6,550 bases of DNA from Verrucomicrobiota bacterium (GTDB lineage: Bacteria > Verrucomicrobiota > Verrucomicrobiia > Methylacidiphilales > Verrucolacustridaceae), in NCBI GenBank assembly GCA_016876055.1, contig VHDM01000056.1:1-6550 (forward strand), read 5' to 3'. Under the pieces are notes generated by a model. It saw nothing but the letters and a program-made list of their open reading frames with translations, was not told the DNA's origin and made no database searches. Both the position numbers and the translations under genes were made by a program. Each line of letters opens with the position of its first letter. Position 1 is the stretch's first letter. This document shows, one piece after another, positions 5,746 through 6,550 of the stretch.

Positions 5746-6550
5746 ATGACCGGTTGGACAAAAGCCGCGCCTCCCGCCACGCTAGCGCCCGCCGTGGTCA
5801 AAATTCACCCCTTTCCCTCCCTCATCGTTGATCCGGCCCTCGCTTCCCGGGTCAGTTGTGTCCCCTACGACATCGTCTCCCGGTCCGAGTCCCGGGCTTT
5901 GACGGAAGGCAACCCCGACTCCCTGCTTCGGGTTGACCGGGCCGACCTGGAGTTCCCCGATGCTGTCTCATTCACGGCCCCGGAGGTCTACCGACAAGCT
6001 GCCAAAAATTTCGCCCGGTTGGTCGAACAACGCCGATTCCTTCCGGAGAAAAAACCGTCGGTCTACCTGGTCCGCCTGGTGGACGGGAATCATCGCCAAC
6101 GCGGATTCGCCGCCCTGGCCGACTTTGGTGACTACGCCTCCGGTCAGTTTCGCAGGCACGAGTTGACCCGACCGGATAAGGAGGATGATCGCGTCACCCT
6201 GATCAGGCACCTCGGGGCCCTTACTGGTCCGGTGCTGGCCGCCTATCCCGATCTTCCGGAGCTCACCGCGGAGATGGACCGCATCGAATCTTCCGGTCCG
6301 CCCATCGCCGAGGTCACCGACGAACGGGGAGTTCGCCACGCCTTCTGGCGGGTGCCGAACCCGGACCAAGTGGTGAAGTTGTTTGCCAAGGTTTCCCGGG
6401 CGTACATTGCGGACGGCCATCACCGCGCGGCCGCCGCTTCCCGTCTGGCCCGGGAAAATCCGGGGCCGTCCGGCATCCTGACGGTTTTCTTTCCCGCCTC
6501 GGAATTGAAGGTTCTCCCATACCACCGCCTGGTTTTGAAGCTGGACCCCC
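5746..6550 (+). CDS. DUF1015-family protein, 3' end beyond the window
   Basis: The open frame runs without a stop from the ATG at 5746 to the window edge, giving 268 residues of a family that is usually 400 or more. Its landmarks match DUF1015 (COG4198) as I remember it: an N-terminal VKIHPFPSL strand (18-26), VPYDIVSRSESRAL (39-52), GNPDSLLRV (55-63), the central HELTRPDKEDDR (138-149), and ADGHHR (222-227), probably an active or binding site. The biochemical function is not firmly established. In some anaerobes the gene sits beside serA/serC, hinting at serine metabolism, but nothing in this window supports that directly. The start is uncertain: AAGG lies only one base before the ATG at 5746, and a GTG at 5794 would begin at the conserved VVKIHPF segment. 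The gene is divergent from the membrane protein gene, with only 43 bases between starts. Confidence 0.87.
   Translation, partial: MTGWTKAAPPATLAPAVVKIHPFPSLIVDPALASRVSCVPYDIVSRSESRALTEGNPDSLLRVDRADLEFPDAVSFTAPEVYRQAAKNFARLVEQRRFLPEKKPSVYLVRLVDGNHRQRGFAALADFGDYASGQFRRHELTRPDKEDDRVTLIRHLGALTGPVLAAYPDLPELTAEMDRIESSGPPIAEVTDERGVRHAFWRVPNPDQVVKLFAKVSRAYIADGHHRAAAASRLARENPGPSGILTVFFPASELKVLPYHRLVLKLDP

Noticed and set aside
5968..6525. A 185-codon open frame on the minus strand opposite the DUF1015 gene.
   Set aside because: The plus-strand frame carries clear DUF1015 motifs over its whole length. This one has none.
1..6550. A hidden defence, mobile or otherwise novel multi-gene system.
   Set aside because: All but one complete gene belongs to a well-known housekeeping or widespread family. 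There are no transposase, integrase, toxin-antitoxin, nuclease or CRISPR-like signals, and base composition looks even across the window by eye.

Overview
This window is 6,550 bases of GC-rich, gene-dense bacterial chromosome. It holds seven complete protein-coding genes and one gene that runs off the right edge. No gap between genes exceeds about 130 bases. I see no RNA gene, insertion sequence, CRISPR array, phage gene or attachment site. The families are core or widespread bacterial ones, so this reads as an ordinary housekeeping region. Several genes lack a clear Shine-Dalgarno sequence. The gene mix, the GC-rich style and the TatA type would fit a bacterium of the Verrucomicrobiota/PVC kind, but that is a low-confidence guess with no marker gene behind it.

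Left part (1-2289): a short EmrE-type SMR drug exporter reads rightward (68-394). It converges on a leftward pair, ychF then upp. ychF encodes the universally conserved YchF/OLA1 P-loop ATPase, and upp encodes uracil phosphoribosyltransferase for pyrimidine salvage. Only seven bases separate ychF from upp, and the upp ribosome-binding site overlaps the ychF stop codon, so the two are almost certainly cotranscribed and translationally linked.

Middle (2290-4746): a 121-base divergent intergenic region carries a strong hairpin (2308-2336) and separates ychF from a rightward threonine operon. That operon is hom (homoserine dehydrogenase with a C-terminal ACT domain) followed by thrC (threonine synthase), overlapping by four bases at GTGA. 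Together they supply the first and last of the three steps from aspartate semialdehyde to threonine. The middle enzyme, homoserine kinase (ThrB), is not in the window.

Right part (4747-6550): tatA encodes a TatA-type Tat translocase subunit, with a possible near-leaderless promoter overlapping an inverted repeat. Convergent to it is an unrecognised four-helix membrane protein. Divergent from that is the start of a DUF1015-family protein, cut by the window edge.

I did not find a convincing new biological system. The items most worth a second look are the hairpin between ychF and hom, the 9-bp direct repeats flanking a small palindrome between tatA and the membrane protein gene, and the out-of-frame start with a good ribosome-binding site ahead of the membrane protein gene.
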